Assembly: GCF_016817355.1 (NCBI RefSeq)
Contig: NZ_JADOTT010000006.1
Coordinates: 1-64,000 of the forward strand
Length of the DNA: 64,000 bases
Direction: 5' to 3'
Source of the DNA: Maricaulis parjimensis
GTDB lineage: Bacteria; Pseudomonadota; Alphaproteobacteria; Caulobacterales; Maricaulaceae
Shown here: one piece after another, positions 43,774-52,449 of the stretch
How the letters are laid out: every line of letters starts with the position of its first letter
Position numbering within the stretch: position 1 is the first letter of the stretch
Program-made: the position numbers and the translations under genes
The notes under the pieces: model-generated
What the model was told of the DNA's origin: nothing
Seen by the model: only the letters and a program-made list of their open reading frames with translations
Databases searched by the model: none

Positions 43774-46713
43774 ATGCACGTCGAACAACGCTTTGCAGAA
43801 TGGCTGGCGAACCAGGGCGAAAACCAGGCTCTGGAGACGCGAGAGCTGGTTGTCGGTGGTGATCCGGACCTGCCCAGTGACACGCGTCGCATCCAGGTGC
43901 CAGCCAGCTGGTCCACCCTGGCAGCCGACACACTCTGCCGCCTGCTCGACACGCCCCGCCCCGCTGTCACAAAGCCGAAGTCCGGCGTGAAAGCCTTCGG
44001 GGGCCTGACACCTCACATTCCGGCCGACGAGACCCGCCAGCTGGAAAACTCGCTGGATGATGTGACCACACGTCTGGCCGGTTCCCTCGCCTGGTCGGCG
44101 GCCCGTCAGGGCGCGTTCGACGCGGATGAGGATGCCGAATCCCTGGCCCGCGAACTAGCGGCCAGCATTCAGGGCCGCTTTGTCACGCCCGATGCCCATC
44201 TGATCCGCGAAGGCGGTGTGGACTGGGCCTATGGTGACACACCCGCCCGCGCCGAGACTGCCGATACGCCACTTCAGATCCGCGCCCAGTCCCGGTCCGC
44301 GCCGGGCCAGCTGCGCCGCGTGGCTGAAGGTGCGCTGCGCGCCTCCGTGCTGGATGTCGGCGCCCGGGTAACCCGCGAGCGCCTGGAAGCCATTGGCGAA
44401 GCCTGCCGCAAATGTTCCGGCGATGAAGCCGAATGTTTCGACCCTCGTCGCAATGCCGCCCTCGCCCGCGCCATGCGCCGGGCGCTCAAGGATGGTGTAC
44501 CCGAAGAGGCCGTGGAACGTGCGCTCTCCCTGGCCCGGCAGGGTACGGATGATGATGCGCTCTCCGCGCTTGTTCCCGACGCGGCCCCGCAGCGCCCGGC
44601 CCTGATGCATGTCCCGCCCGCCTTGATGAAAGCGGTCCAGGAGGATGAGGCCTGGTCCTTCGACGAGGATGGCGGCACGGTCCGTGCCCGCGATTTCCGC
44701 ACAGGCATTGCCCGCTCGATCTGGAGTTTCGGCACGCCGGGACTGGCCTTCCATGAAGACCCGCCGGCCATCGGCCCGATCATCCACATCAACCTGCCCG
44801 CCTTCCTGGATGAGGGCTCGCAATTGCAGCCTGATCTGCTGACGGACGCGATCACCTACTGGTCGACGGTTCTGGTGTTGAGCGCCTCCAAGGGCGCCCA
44901 GTCGGCCGGGACGCTGTCGTTGAATGGTCTGGGCGCGGTGCTCATGAGTGCCGGTCTCGCCTATGACAGCGAGGAGGCCCAGCGCTCTGCGGCGGCGATC
45001 GGACGTCTCTGCACAATCGCCTTGCGTAATGCCGCCTCGCAAACCGGGGCCAGTGCGCCGGGACTGGGCCCCGAGGTCGATCTGGATGGCCTGCCGGAAG
45101 CCTTCGACCTTCTGGTGGATGCGCTGACAGCCGCCGATACGTGCTTCATGCCGAAAGCCGCCCTTGCCCGGCCCGGCATCCAGCTGGCCTGCCTGCTACC
45201 GGATGCAGAGATTTCCAGCCTGATGGACGCGGACAGTCTGGGGGCCCTTCCGGTCCCCGGGAGCACGACGACCGACGACACCTATTCCGCAAGCCGCCGG
45301 CTGCGCGAATGCGCCCGCCGTGGCCTGGAACAATCCGGTCTGAGCGCTGGCGCCATCGAGGCCGCCGAGGACCATGCCGCCGGCCATGGCACGCTGCGTG
45401 GTGCACCGGGCATTTCAATTGAAGGCCTGCGTGAACGCGGTGTTCCCGAGGATGCGCTGGAACGGCTGGATGATTCCATTGGCGAAGGCGCTTCGGTGCG
45501 GTTTGCCCTCAATCGCTGGACGCTGGGCGACCGGGTCTGCCGCGCGCTCGGCCTGCCGTCCGATATCGTGGAGACACAGGGGCAATCCCTGTGCACCGCT
45601 CTGGGCTATTCCGAAGCGGATATCCGCGCCGCCGATCGTCACGCCCTGGGAACGGCAAACCTCGACGAAGCGCCCGGCCTGACGGCCGCGCAACGCAGTG
45701 TGTTTGCCCCGGTCTCGCCCCAGGCCCAGATGCGACTGGCCCAGGCGCTGGAACAACAGATCGAAGGGGCTTGCGCAACATCCCTGTCGCTGGAGGGCGA
45801 TGTCACCATCGATGATGTCTCTGCCCTCATCGACATGGGTGGAGAACTGGGCCTGCGCCGGCTGGACATGCGCCGCACCGCCTCCGGTCTGTTCGACCTC
45901 CTGCCCGCGATTGATTTCGACAAGGGCGATTATGCTGCCGAAGCCCCGGTCCAGGAACGGATCGTGGAACGCACGGTGGAGCGCGTGGTCGAGAAACCGG
46001 CCGCCCGCCGAAAGCTGCCGGATCGCCGGAAGGGCTATATCCAGAAAGCCACGGTCGGCGGGCACAAAGTCTATCTCCACACTGGCGAGTTCGATGATGG
46101 CGAGCTGGGCGAGATTTTCATCGACATGCACAAGGAAGGCGCCGCCTTCCGCTCCCTGATGAATAATTTCGCGATCGCGATCTCGATCGGCCTGCAATAC
46201 GGCGTGCCGCTGGAGGAATTCGTCGACGCCTTTGTCTACACGCGCTTCGAACCGGCCGGGCCGGTTGAGGGCAACGACTCCATCCAGCACGCGACCTCCA
46301 TCCTGGACTATCTCTTCCGGGAGCTCGGCGTGTCCTATCTCGGCCGGGAAGACCTCGCTGAAGTTTCGCCAGACAAGGCAGATCCCGGCGGGATCGGCAA
46401 AGGCGTGGAGCAGGAGAAGCTGGCCCAGGAGGCCGCAGCCAAATTCATCTCGCGAGGTTTCTCGCGCGGCCAGGTGCCCGACAACATCCTCATGTTCGCC
46501 AATGCGCCCAAAAAAGTCGCCGCCGGCGGCCAGGAAGGTGACGAGACCGGACATTTCGAGCTGGAAGACCATTCCGTCAGCCGCCCCGCCAGCGGGCGGG
46601 ATATTTCGGCCTATTCCGGCGACCCCTGTCCGGAGTGCGGGCATTTCACCGTGGTGGGTGGCGAGGACGCACCGCGCACCTGTGACGCCTGCGGCTGGCA
46701 CGACAAGAGCTGA
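43774..46713 (+). CDS. class II ribonucleotide reductase-like protein lacking catalytic motifs (NrdJ paralogue)
   Basis: A 979-residue protein that follows the NrdJ layout from end to end. Its N-terminus (VPASWSTLAADTL near 42-54; FDADEDAESLA near 115-125; DWAYG near 150-154) and middle (CFDPRRNAALARAMR near 221-235; HVPPALMKAVQEDEAW near 279-294) parallel NrdJ. So do LSLNGLGAVLMSAGLAYDSE (381-400), AAGHGTLRGAPG (535-546) and NRWTLGDRVCRALG (580-593). The last quarter (about 745-858, LPDRRKGYIQKATVGGHKVY..., TSCPD-type) is very close to true NrdJ, with a C-terminal CPEC...CDAC zinc pair. Missing are the NPCSE thiyl-radical loop (here about INLPAFLDEG), the PTGT substrate loop (here LLPDAEI) and the first redox cysteine (no Cys between 55 and 211). 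It is therefore likely non-catalytic. ATG 43774 preferred over GTG 43756. Confidence 0.85.
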   Translation: MHVEQRFAEWLANQGENQALETRELVVGGDPDLPSDTRRIQVPASWSTLAADTLCRLLDTPRPAVTKPKSGVKAFGGLTPHIPADETRQLENSLDDVTTRLAGSLAWSAARQGAFDADEDAESLARELAASIQGRFVTPDAHLIREGGVDWAYGDTPARAETADTPLQIRAQSRSAPGQLRRVAEGALRASVLDVGARVTRERLEAIGEACRKCSGDEAECFDPRRNAALARAMRRALKDGVPEEAVERALSLARQGTDDDALSALVPDAAPQRPALMHVPPALMKAVQEDEAWSFDEDGGTVRARDFRTGIARSIWSFGTPGLAFHEDPPAIGPIIHINLPAFLDEGSQLQPDLLTDAITYWSTVLVLSASKGAQSAGTLSLNGLGAVLMSAGLAYDSEEAQRSAAAIGRLCTIALRNAASQTGASAPGLGPEVDLDGLPEAFDLLVDALTAADTCFMPKAALARPGIQLACLLPDAEISSLMDADSLGALPVPGSTTTDDTYSASRRLRECARRGLEQSGLSAGAIEAAEDHAAGHGTLRGAPGISIEGLRERGVPEDALERLDDSIGEGASVRFALNRWTLGDRVCRALGLPSDIVETQGQSLCTALGYSEADIRAADRHALGTANLDEAPGLTAAQRSVFAPVSPQAQMRLAQALEQQIEGACATSLSLEGDVTIDDVSALIDMGGELGLRRLDMRRTASGLFDLLPAIDFDKGDYAAEAPVQERIVERTVERVVEKPAARRKLPDRRKGYIQKATVGGHKVYLHTGEFDDGELGEIFIDMHKEGAAFRSLMNNFAIAISIGLQYGVPLEEFVDAFVYTRFEPAGPVEGNDSIQHATSILDYLFRELGVSYLGREDLAEVSPDKADPGGIGKGVEQEKLAQEAAAKFISRGFSRGQVPDNILMFANAPKKVAAGGQEGDETGHFELEDHSVSRPASGRDISAYSGDPCPECGHFTVVGGEDAPRTCDACGWHDKS

Positions 46714-46767
46714 TCGCGGCGCGCGGATTGCAAGGTGCTGACTGGTTTTCTCCGGGAGTGCACCACT

Positions 46768-47256
46768 ATGGCACGCTTGTTTCTGGCTCTGGCCCTTCTG
46801 ATCGCCGCCCCCTCTGCCTCGCTGGCACAGGATGCGTCCCAGATTGCGCGCGTGCAGTCCGGTCAGTCCTGCCCCGGCTGCAATCTCTTCCAGGCGGAAC
46901 TGGCCTATCGCGACCTGCCGGGCATTGACGTGTCCGGTGCCCGCCTGCGCCAGGCCAATCTCGCCCTGTCGACCATGAATCACGCCCGGTTCGACAATGC
47001 GAACCTGTCGATTGCCAACATGTTCGGCGGCCGTTTCACCGGCGCCAGCTTCCGCAATGCCGACCTGACCCGGGCCAATCTGGTGGGCGCCTATCTGGGC
47101 AGTGCCGACCTGAGCGGGGCCAATCTCACCGGTGCAACCCTGTCCGGTGCCGAGCTGGAAACCGCACGAGGCCTGACCCAGCGACAGCTCAACACCGCCT
47201 GCGGGGATGCATCCACGCGCCTGCCTGCCGGCCTGACGATTCCGCACTGCGACTGA
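46768..47256 (+). CDS. exported pentapeptide-repeat protein (short)
   Basis: A 162-residue protein with a signal peptide (about 1-20, ending SLAQ). A CPGC pair caps the start of a right-handed pentapeptide helix with A(D/N)Lxx units (ADLTRANLVGAYLGSADLSG...). The end is capped by a GLTQRQLNTACGD...IPHC segment with two cysteines. Pentapeptide proteins often mediate protein contacts; some mimic DNA, but export argues for an envelope role. Start ATG 46768 has GGGAG; an ATG at 46735 would add a leader unlike a signal peptide. It lies 55 bp after the NrdJ-like gene. Confidence 0.88.
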   Translation: MARLFLALALLIAAPSASLAQDASQIARVQSGQSCPGCNLFQAELAYRDLPGIDVSGARLRQANLALSTMNHARFDNANLSIANMFGGRFTGASFRNADLTRANLVGAYLGSADLSGANLTGATLSGAELETARGLTQRQLNTACGDASTRLPAGLTIPHCD

Positions 47257-47381
47257 CCCGTTCACCGGCCGGTCCCGGGCTTTGCCCGCCAACCGAAACC
47301 GCCTACGTTTCATACGATATGCGGTGGGGTTACTGTGATTTAAGTCGAATTCGGGCAAAGCCTGCCGTATCCCATGGGGTT

Positions 47382-48644
47382 ATGCGCTACACGAAACGTG
47401 TCATTCTTGCTGCTCTGACGACCACCGCGCTGGTTTCCATGCCAGCCTGGGCGGGCGATGACGAGCATCCGCGCCGCGGTCTTTCGATCGGCGGTGATTG
47501 CGAGAATTGCGACTTCTCCGAGAAAAACCTGGCCGGCGCGATCTTCATCGGCGCCAATTTCCAGGGTTCCACCTTTGCCGACAGCGAACTGCCGGGCGTG
47601 ACGATTGTGGAAAGCCGGTTCAACGTGACCGATTTCACCGATGCACAAATGCCGGCGGCCCGTCTGACCGGTGTGACGTTCTCGCGTTCTGTTCTGGATG
47701 ATGCCGACCTCACCGGCAGCCATATCGAACGCGTGAATTTCTCCTCGGCCAATCTGCGCGATACCGATTTCACCGGCAGCCAGATGGTGTTCGTGACCTT
47801 CATCGGGTCCGACCTGAACGCCACGCTTTTCGCCGATGCCCGCCTGCGACAGGTCAATTTCCTGCGCGCCGAACTCAATGGTACAAATTTCCGGGGCGCT
47901 GAACTGCGCCGGGCAAACTTCTCCGAAGTGAACGGCACCGAAGTGAATTTCCATGATGCCGATCTGTCCGGCGCCAGTTTTGACGGGGCCGAGCTGCAAG
48001 ATGTCGACTTCACGGGCGCGACGCTGAATGGGGCCAATTTCTCCTCGGCCCATATCCAGAATGTCCGCGGCCTCACGAAAACCAGCCTGACCGGTGCGTG
48101 CGGCAATGAGGCGACCGAGATCGACTGGGAATTCACCCTGCCCGTTTGCTCGGACACGCCGCAAACCGTCCAAGGTGCGGCTCAAGGCTATTCCTATGTC
48201 GTGCGGTATAATGGCGATACGGCCGCTGATACCGTGATCGAACTCCAGGCGATGGAAAATACGCGGATCGAGGTCCTCACCCAGATCGCCGACGCCCTGG
48301 AAACCCATGCGGGTGAGCTGGACCGTGATGCGATCAGTGAAGCCACACGCGAAGCCATGCGCGAGATTGCCCGCAACCAGCGCGCCATTCGCGAGGCCCA
48401 GCGGGAACTGGCCCGCGACCAGGAAGAACGTGAACGCCAGCGCGAGCTGATGCGCGAAGAGCTGGAGCGCGAACGGGCGATCATCCGCGAACAGCTCGAG
48501 CAGGACCGGACTGTCGTGTTCGATTACCGCCGTACCAATACCCGCGCCGTTCCGCCGGTGGACCCGGTCCCGCCGCAAACCGGTTTTAGGAGCAATACGG
48601 GTGGCGATATTCCGGAACCGCCACCTCCCCCGCCGCAGCGCTGA
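47382..48644 (+). CDS. exported pentapeptide-repeat protein with charged coiled-coil tail
   Basis: A 420-residue protein: signal peptide about 1-24 (ending PAWA), a CENC cap, about 30 pentapeptide-like units (residues 45-230), and a terminal cap GLTKTSLTGACGN...LPVC matching the neighbour. Then comes a roughly 70-residue Arg/Glu helix (about 310-385, likely coiled coil) and a Pro-rich end (PPPPPP). The shared Cys-capped layout suggests duplication of a module. Function unknown; a scaffold in the periplasm is a guess. Ends at a strong terminator shared with aspS. Confidence 0.86.
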   Translation: MRYTKRVILAALTTTALVSMPAWAGDDEHPRRGLSIGGDCENCDFSEKNLAGAIFIGANFQGSTFADSELPGVTIVESRFNVTDFTDAQMPAARLTGVTFSRSVLDDADLTGSHIERVNFSSANLRDTDFTGSQMVFVTFIGSDLNATLFADARLRQVNFLRAELNGTNFRGAELRRANFSEVNGTEVNFHDADLSGASFDGAELQDVDFTGATLNGANFSSAHIQNVRGLTKTSLTGACGNEATEIDWEFTLPVCSDTPQTVQGAAQGYSYVVRYNGDTAADTVIELQAMENTRIEVLTQIADALETHAGELDRDAISEATREAMREIARNQRAIREAQRELARDQEERERQRELMREELERERAIIREQLEQDRTVVFDYRRTNTRAVPPVDPVPPQTGFRSNTGGDIPEPPPPPPQR

Positions 48645-48667
48645 CCCGCGGACAGTCTACACAAACA

Positions 48668-48699
48668 AAAAGCCCCGGCGGATAACCGCCGGGGCTTTT
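48668..48699. terminator. bidirectional terminator between the pentapeptide gene and aspS
   Basis: AGCCCCGGCGG (48671-48681) and CCGCCGGGGCT (48686-48696) form a perfect 11-bp stem around ATAA, extended by three A-T pairs into AAAA on one side and TTTTG on the other. It serves the two convergent genes. Confidence 0.95.
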
Positions 48700-48717
48700 G
48701 CTTGGCCTGTGGCCGGA

Positions 48718-50532
48718 TCAGCCCTTCTTGGCGTCCGGCACCACCGTGCGCAGGTGAAGTTCGCGCAGCTGTTTCATTTCCACTTCGGCCGGAGCGTTCA
48801 TCATCAGATCGCGGGCCTGCTGGTCCTTCGGGAACATCACGACTTCGCGGAGGTTCTCGACACCGGCCAGCAGCATGACGATACGGTCGACACCCGGGGC
48901 GATACCGGCGTGCGGCGGGGCGCCGTAGCGGAAGGCGTTGAGCATGCCGCCGAACTCTTCCTCGACCGTCTCGGCATCATAGCCGGCGAAGGCGAAGGCT
49001 TTCAGCATCACGTCCGGACGGTGGTTCCGCACGGCGCCGGAGGAGAGTTCCACACCATTGCAGACGATGTCGTACTGGTAGGCCTTCAGGGCCAGCAGCG
49101 CATCCGTGTCAGACCCGTCGAACTTGAGGAAGTCGTCCGGATCGATCTGCGGCATGGAGAACGGGTTGTGGGAGAAGTCGACCTTCTTATTGTCCTCATC
49201 CCATTCATACATCGGGAAATCGACGATCCAGCAGAAGCGGAAAGTGTCTTTCTCGCACAGGTCCAGCTCGGTGCCGACCACATCGCGGGCCTTGCCGGCG
49301 AAGCTGTAGAAGTCCTTGGGATCACCGGCGGCAAAGAAGACCGCATCGCCCGGCTCCAGGCCGAGTTCGGTGCGCAGGGCTTCAGTGCGTTCCGGACCGA
49401 TATTCTTGGCAATCGGACCGGCACCCTCAATGGCACCACCCTCTTCACGCCAGAAGATATAGCCCAGACCCGGCTGGCCTTCCTTCTGCGCCCAGGAATT
49501 CATCCGGTCGCAGAAAGCGCGAGAACCGCCGGTCTTGGCCGGGATGGCCCAGACCTGGACCTTGGGGTTCTTCTCCAGCATGCCGGCGAAGACCTTGAAG
49601 CCGGAACCGCGGAAGGTTTCCGACACGTCCGACATCTTGATCGGGTTGCGCAGGTCCGGCTTGTCCGAACCATACCAGCGGATCGCGTCGAAATACGGGA
49701 TCTGCACGAAGGGCTCGTCCGGCACGTGCCGGCCGTCGGCGAATTCCTCGAACAGGCCCTTCATGACCGGCTCGATCACGTCGAACACGTCCTGCTGGGT
49801 CGCGAAGCTCATTTCCATATCGAGCTGGTAGAACTCACCCGGCGCACGGTCGGCGCGGGCGTCTTCATCGCGGAAACACGGGGCGATCTGGAAATACCGG
49901 TCGAAGCCGGAAACCATGATCAGCTGTTTGAACTGCTGCGGCGCCTGCGGCAAGGCGTAGAACTTGCCCGGGTGCAGACGGGACGGCACGAGAAAGTCCC
50001 GCGCGCCTTCCGGCGAGGAGGCCGTGAGGATCGGCGTCTGGTACTCGGTGAAGTTCTCCTCGACCATGCGGCGACGGATGCTGTCGATGATCTTGGAACG
50101 CAGCACGATGCGCTTGTGCAGGCTTTCACGACGCAGGTCGACATAGCGGTGCTTGAGGCGCACTTCCTCGGACCAGTCCGGCTCACCGAAGACCGGCAGC
50201 GGCAGTTCTTCCGCTTCGGACTGGATCGACATGTCGGCCAGGCGGACTTCGATCTCGCCGGTCGGCAGGTTGGCATTCACCGTCTCGTCGGAACGGGCGA
50301 TCACTTCGCCGGTCACCGTGATGACGCTTTCAACGCGCAGGCGCTCCAGCGTGGAGAAATGCTCGCTCTCCGGCTCCAGGACAACCTGGGTCAGACCGTA
50401 ATGGTCGCGCAGGTCGATGAAGAGCAGACCACCATGGTCGCGCTTGCGGTGAATCCAGCCGGAAATCCGCGCGGTCTGGCCAACATCAGCCTTGCGCAGC
50501 TGGGCGCAGGTGTGGGTGCGATATGCGTGCAT
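48718..50532 (-). CDS. aspS: aspartyl-tRNA synthetase (bacterial type)
   Basis: Charges tRNA with aspartate; 604 residues. OB-fold anticodon domain ([22 protein letters not shown] in parts), class II catalytic core with motif 2 ([20 protein letters not shown] in parts), a bacterial GAD insert, and motif 3 ([22 protein letters not shown] in parts; as seen here [13 protein letters not shown]). It may be non-discriminating (also charging tRNA-Asn), as in many bacteria lacking AsnRS; this cannot be settled here. ATG 50532 fits the family start [12 protein letters not shown]. Confidence 0.97.
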   Translation of the reverse strand: MHAYRTHTCAQLRKADVGQTARISGWIHRKRDHGGLLFIDLRDHYGLTQVVLEPESEHFSTLERLRVESVITVTGEVIARSDETVNANLPTGEIEVRLADMSIQSEAEELPLPVFGEPDWSEEVRLKHRYVDLRRESLHKRIVLRSKIIDSIRRRMVEENFTEYQTPILTASSPEGARDFLVPSRLHPGKFYALPQAPQQFKQLIMVSGFDRYFQIAPCFRDEDARADRAPGEFYQLDMEMSFATQQDVFDVIEPVMKGLFEEFADGRHVPDEPFVQIPYFDAIRWYGSDKPDLRNPIKMSDVSETFRGSGFKVFAGMLEKNPKVQVWAIPAKTGGSRAFCDRMNSWAQKEGQPGLGYIFWREEGGAIEGAGPIAKNIGPERTEALRTELGLEPGDAVFFAAGDPKDFYSFAGKARDVVGTELDLCEKDTFRFCWIVDFPMYEWDEDNKKVDFSHNPFSMPQIDPDDFLKFDGSDTDALLALKAYQYDIVCNGVELSSGAVRNHRPDVMLKAFAFAGYDAETVEEEFGGMLNAFRYGAPPHAGIAPGVDRIVMLLAGVENLREVVMFPKDQQARDLMMNAPAEVEMKQLRELHLRTVVPDAKKG

Positions 50533-50653
50533 GGGTAAGCGTCCGAAAATCGGTGTTTGACAAGTTGCCGCGATGTGCCGGTTTGCGGGGTGAAATGTCA
50601 AGGAGAGCGGGGCGCGGGGCGCAGTTGTTTCCACGCCTTGGCAAACAGAAAAA

Positions 50654-50675
50654 TGGGGGCGCCGGAGCGCCCCCA
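50654..50675 (-). terminator. intrinsic terminator of the flagellin gene
   Basis: On the minus strand GGGGGCGC and GCGCCCCC form an 8-bp stem (plus a closing A-T pair) around TCCG, followed by ATTTTTCTGTTT. It lies about 75 bp after the flagellin stop and before the aspS promoter region. Confidence 0.9.
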
Positions 50676-50750
50676 GTTGTACGCCGACCTCAAAACGGCG
50701 TCACCAAGTGTGTTGTTTGCGGGCCCGAAGACCCAAATGTCTGCCCCGGA

Positions 50751-51575
50751 TCAGGTGAAGTAACCCAGGATGCTGACCGGGCTCGCATTGGCGATGGACA
50801 AGGCCTCGACCCCCAATTGCTGCTTGACCTGCAGCGATTGGAGACGGGCGCTTTCCTTGGCCAGGTCGGCATCGACGAGATTGCCGATCCCCACTTCCAG
50901 CGCATCCGACAGCTTGCTCACGAAGGCCTTGTGGACGCCGAGGGATTTGGACCCCGTGCCGAGGCGCGCCAGCGAGGCGTTGAGATTATCCAGCGAGGTC
51001 TCGATCGTGGAAACCAGCGTGCTGGCCTCACCCGCCGAGGCAAAAGAGGCCGTCGCGGACAGGGTGATTGCCGTGCCCCCCAGTGACAGGTCTTCCGCCG
51101 TGATCGAGATCGTCGACGTGCCGGCGGCATTCGCCAGCGAAGAGATCGAACTCTGCGAGCCATCGATCAGATTGGTTCCGTTGAAGGACGCCGTTTCCAC
51201 GATCTTGGAGATCTGATCGCGCAGCGCCTTGAAATCCTCGTTCAGGGCCGATCGCGAGGCCGTGTCGAGCGACGTATCGGATCCAGCCAGCGCCTTCTCC
51301 TTGAGCTCCACCAGGAGATCGGAAATGGCTTCGCCGCCCGCCAGGGCCACGTCCACGGTCGAGACCGACAAATCGAGTGAATTGCTGACGGCCGCATAAC
51401 CGCGCACATCGCCGCGCATGGACTGCGCGATGGCGAAAATGCCGCCATTATCCTTGGCCGAGCCGATTGCCAGACCGGTATTGATCCGGTTCTGGACCTT
51501 CTCCAGATCGCGTTGCGTCTGGTTCAAATTCTGCAGGGCCATCATGGCCCCGGCATTTGTGTTGATCGTCGCCAT
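50751..51575 (-). CDS. flagellin
   Basis: A flagellar filament protein of 274 residues, short and lacking large variable D2/D3 domains, as in Caulobacter-type flagellins. The conserved N-terminal helix (INTNAGAMMALQNLNQTQ) and C-terminal helix (ARLQSLQVKQQLGVEALSIANASP) that build the filament core are present. ATG 51575 is set by homology (MATINTN) and GGGGAG upstream. It is monocistronic, with its own terminator. No clear sigma-54 promoter was seen. The export and assembly genes are outside this window. Confidence 0.96.
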   Translation of the reverse strand: MATINTNAGAMMALQNLNQTQRDLEKVQNRINTGLAIGSAKDNGGIFAIAQSMRGDVRGYAAVSNSLDLSVSTVDVALAGGEAISDLLVELKEKALAGSDTSLDTASRSALNEDFKALRDQISKIVETASFNGTNLIDGSQSSISSLANAAGTSTISITAEDLSLGGTAITLSATASFASAGEASTLVSTIETSLDNLNASLARLGTGSKSLGVHKAFVSKLSDALEVGIGNLVDADLAKESARLQSLQVKQQLGVEALSIANASPVSILGYFT

Positions 51576-51667
51576 TTCTTGGCTCCCCCACACTGTTCCC
51601 ACCACCGGACGCGACACCTGGCTTTTTGCTGGTTTTTTGAGCACCCGGTTTCTAGACACTACCGCTC

Positions 51668-51685
51668 AGGTATAAAATATTACCT
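51668..51685. promoter_or_regulatory. AT-rich palindrome in the flagellin upstream region
   Basis: AGGTA and TACCT flank an A/T-only core (TAAAATAT) about 95 bp upstream of the flagellin start. It could be a protein-binding site or part of a promoter (TAATAT as a -10 on the minus strand). Weak evidence. Confidence 0.3.
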
Positions 51686-51866
51686 AACGTGAATATGGAT
51701 ATTCCCTGCCCACACAGGGGAATTCATCGAATTGCGAAGTAAAACAGTGCGCTAGCGAAGGTCGCATTGACCGAATTATTCCCGTTGTGCGGGTCATACC
51801 ACCCGATTTGGGGGGTATTTCCACGCCCAAGACCGCCACGACGCTGCCGCCTGGCGATATGAGGAG

Positions 51867-51928
51867 TGCGGGACGCCTTTCGGCATCGTCTAGGAAACTG
51901 AGTGAGTGACACCGCAAGGCGTCCCGCA
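51867..51928. repeat. 13-bp perfect inverted repeat with 36-base loop
   Basis: TGCGGGACGCCTT (51867-51879) and AAGGCGTCCCGCA (51916-51928) are perfect inverted copies. The intervening 36 bases would form a large loop. No T tract follows either arm, so it is not a simple terminator. Candidate structured RNA, recombination remnant or protein site. Confidence 0.7.
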
Positions 51929-52115
51929 CGCGAAGATTTCCTCCCGCCTCGCGACGGGTATTCAAGACCAGGCGGATACTGGAGCCAAACCTCGGCACTC
52001 TTGGACCCCCTGATAGCCGTCCCTTCCTCCTGGCGGTCAGCCCAGACACCCGGAACGCTCCGCGACCGCCTCACCCCCGACCTGACCGGGCCGGGCCTCG
52101 AGTGGTGAAGAGGCT

Positions 52116-52160
52116 GGGGGAGTATGGAGTGGGATGTTGGGGGTGGGGATAAGATTGGGG
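52116..52160 (+). repeat. G-rich tract with quadruplex potential
   Basis: Five runs of three to five G occur on the plus strand within 45 bp (52116-52120, 52131-52133, 52139-52143, 52145-52148, 52157-52160), enough for a G-quadruplex. Base composition is unlike the surroundings. Confidence 0.5.
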
Positions 52161-52170
52161 AAGCTAGGTT

Positions 52171-52304
52171 TCCCCTCTCCCTGGGGAGAGGGTGGCGCGC
52201 ATGCGCCGGGAGCGGGGAAAATCCCGGTGCTGGCAGACAATCGCACCGACCTCGACGCCCCCCTCATCCGCCGCTTCGCGGCACCTTCTCCCTAGGGAGA
52301 AGGG
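52171..52304. repeat. REP/RIME-like paired hairpin element
   Basis: Left part: CCCTCTCC/GGAGAGGG hairpin (52173-52192) followed by GGCGC-GCAT-GCGCC (52194-52207). Right part: CCGC-TTC-GCGG (52271-52281) and the perfect 20-bp palindrome CCTTCTCCCTAGGGAGAAGG (52284-52303). The wording (CCCTCATCCG... CACCTTCTCCC... GGGAGAAGG) is that of intergenic mosaic repeats known from rhizobia and relatives. Likely a dispersed non-coding element. Confidence 0.75.
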
Positions 52305-52333
52305 AAGCACCAAACAAGCCACTGAAATCACGC

Positions 52334-52351
52334 GTGAATCATCTTTACATG
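52334..52351. promoter_or_regulatory. second, imperfect TetR-type operator
   Basis: GTGAATCATCTTTACATG resembles the palindrome at 52402-52423 (GTGAAT...TTACATG arms) with one base less in the centre. It lies about 70 bp further upstream and could be a secondary site for the same regulator. Confidence 0.45.
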
Positions 52352-52401
52352 GCCTGTAAGCGATTATTCACTTGCGATTTTGGAGCACGCCCCGTACACA
52401 T

Positions 52402-52423
52402 CATGTAAATGATCATTCACATG
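52402..52423. promoter_or_regulatory. 22-bp palindromic operator upstream of tetR-family gene
   Basis: CATGTAAATGATCATTCACATG is palindromic apart from one mismatched pair, centred about 37 bp before the start codon. It has the size and position of an autoregulatory TetR-family operator. Confidence 0.72.
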
Positions 52424-52449
52424 ATCGGTTTCAACGAGGACGAACCGCC

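Larger units (their letters stand above)
51576..52449. other. gene-free region with several structured elements
   Basis: About 870 bp between the divergent flagellin and tetR genes. Short frames here have no ribosome-binding sites or family features. It holds a small palindrome near the flagellin start, a 13-bp inverted repeat, a G-rich tract, a REP/RIME-like hairpin pair and TetR-type operators, each listed separately. The remainder (about 51930-52110) shows nothing I can name. Confidence 0.6.

Noticed and set aside
48601-50538. 645-residue plus-strand frame opposite aspS
   Set aside because: Antisense shadow; begins inside the preceding gene and crosses a terminator.
51576-51840. Sigma-54 promoter for flagellin
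   Set aside because: No GG-N10-GC element with TGGC and TTGC was found on the minus strand in this region; spacing of the best match is one base short.
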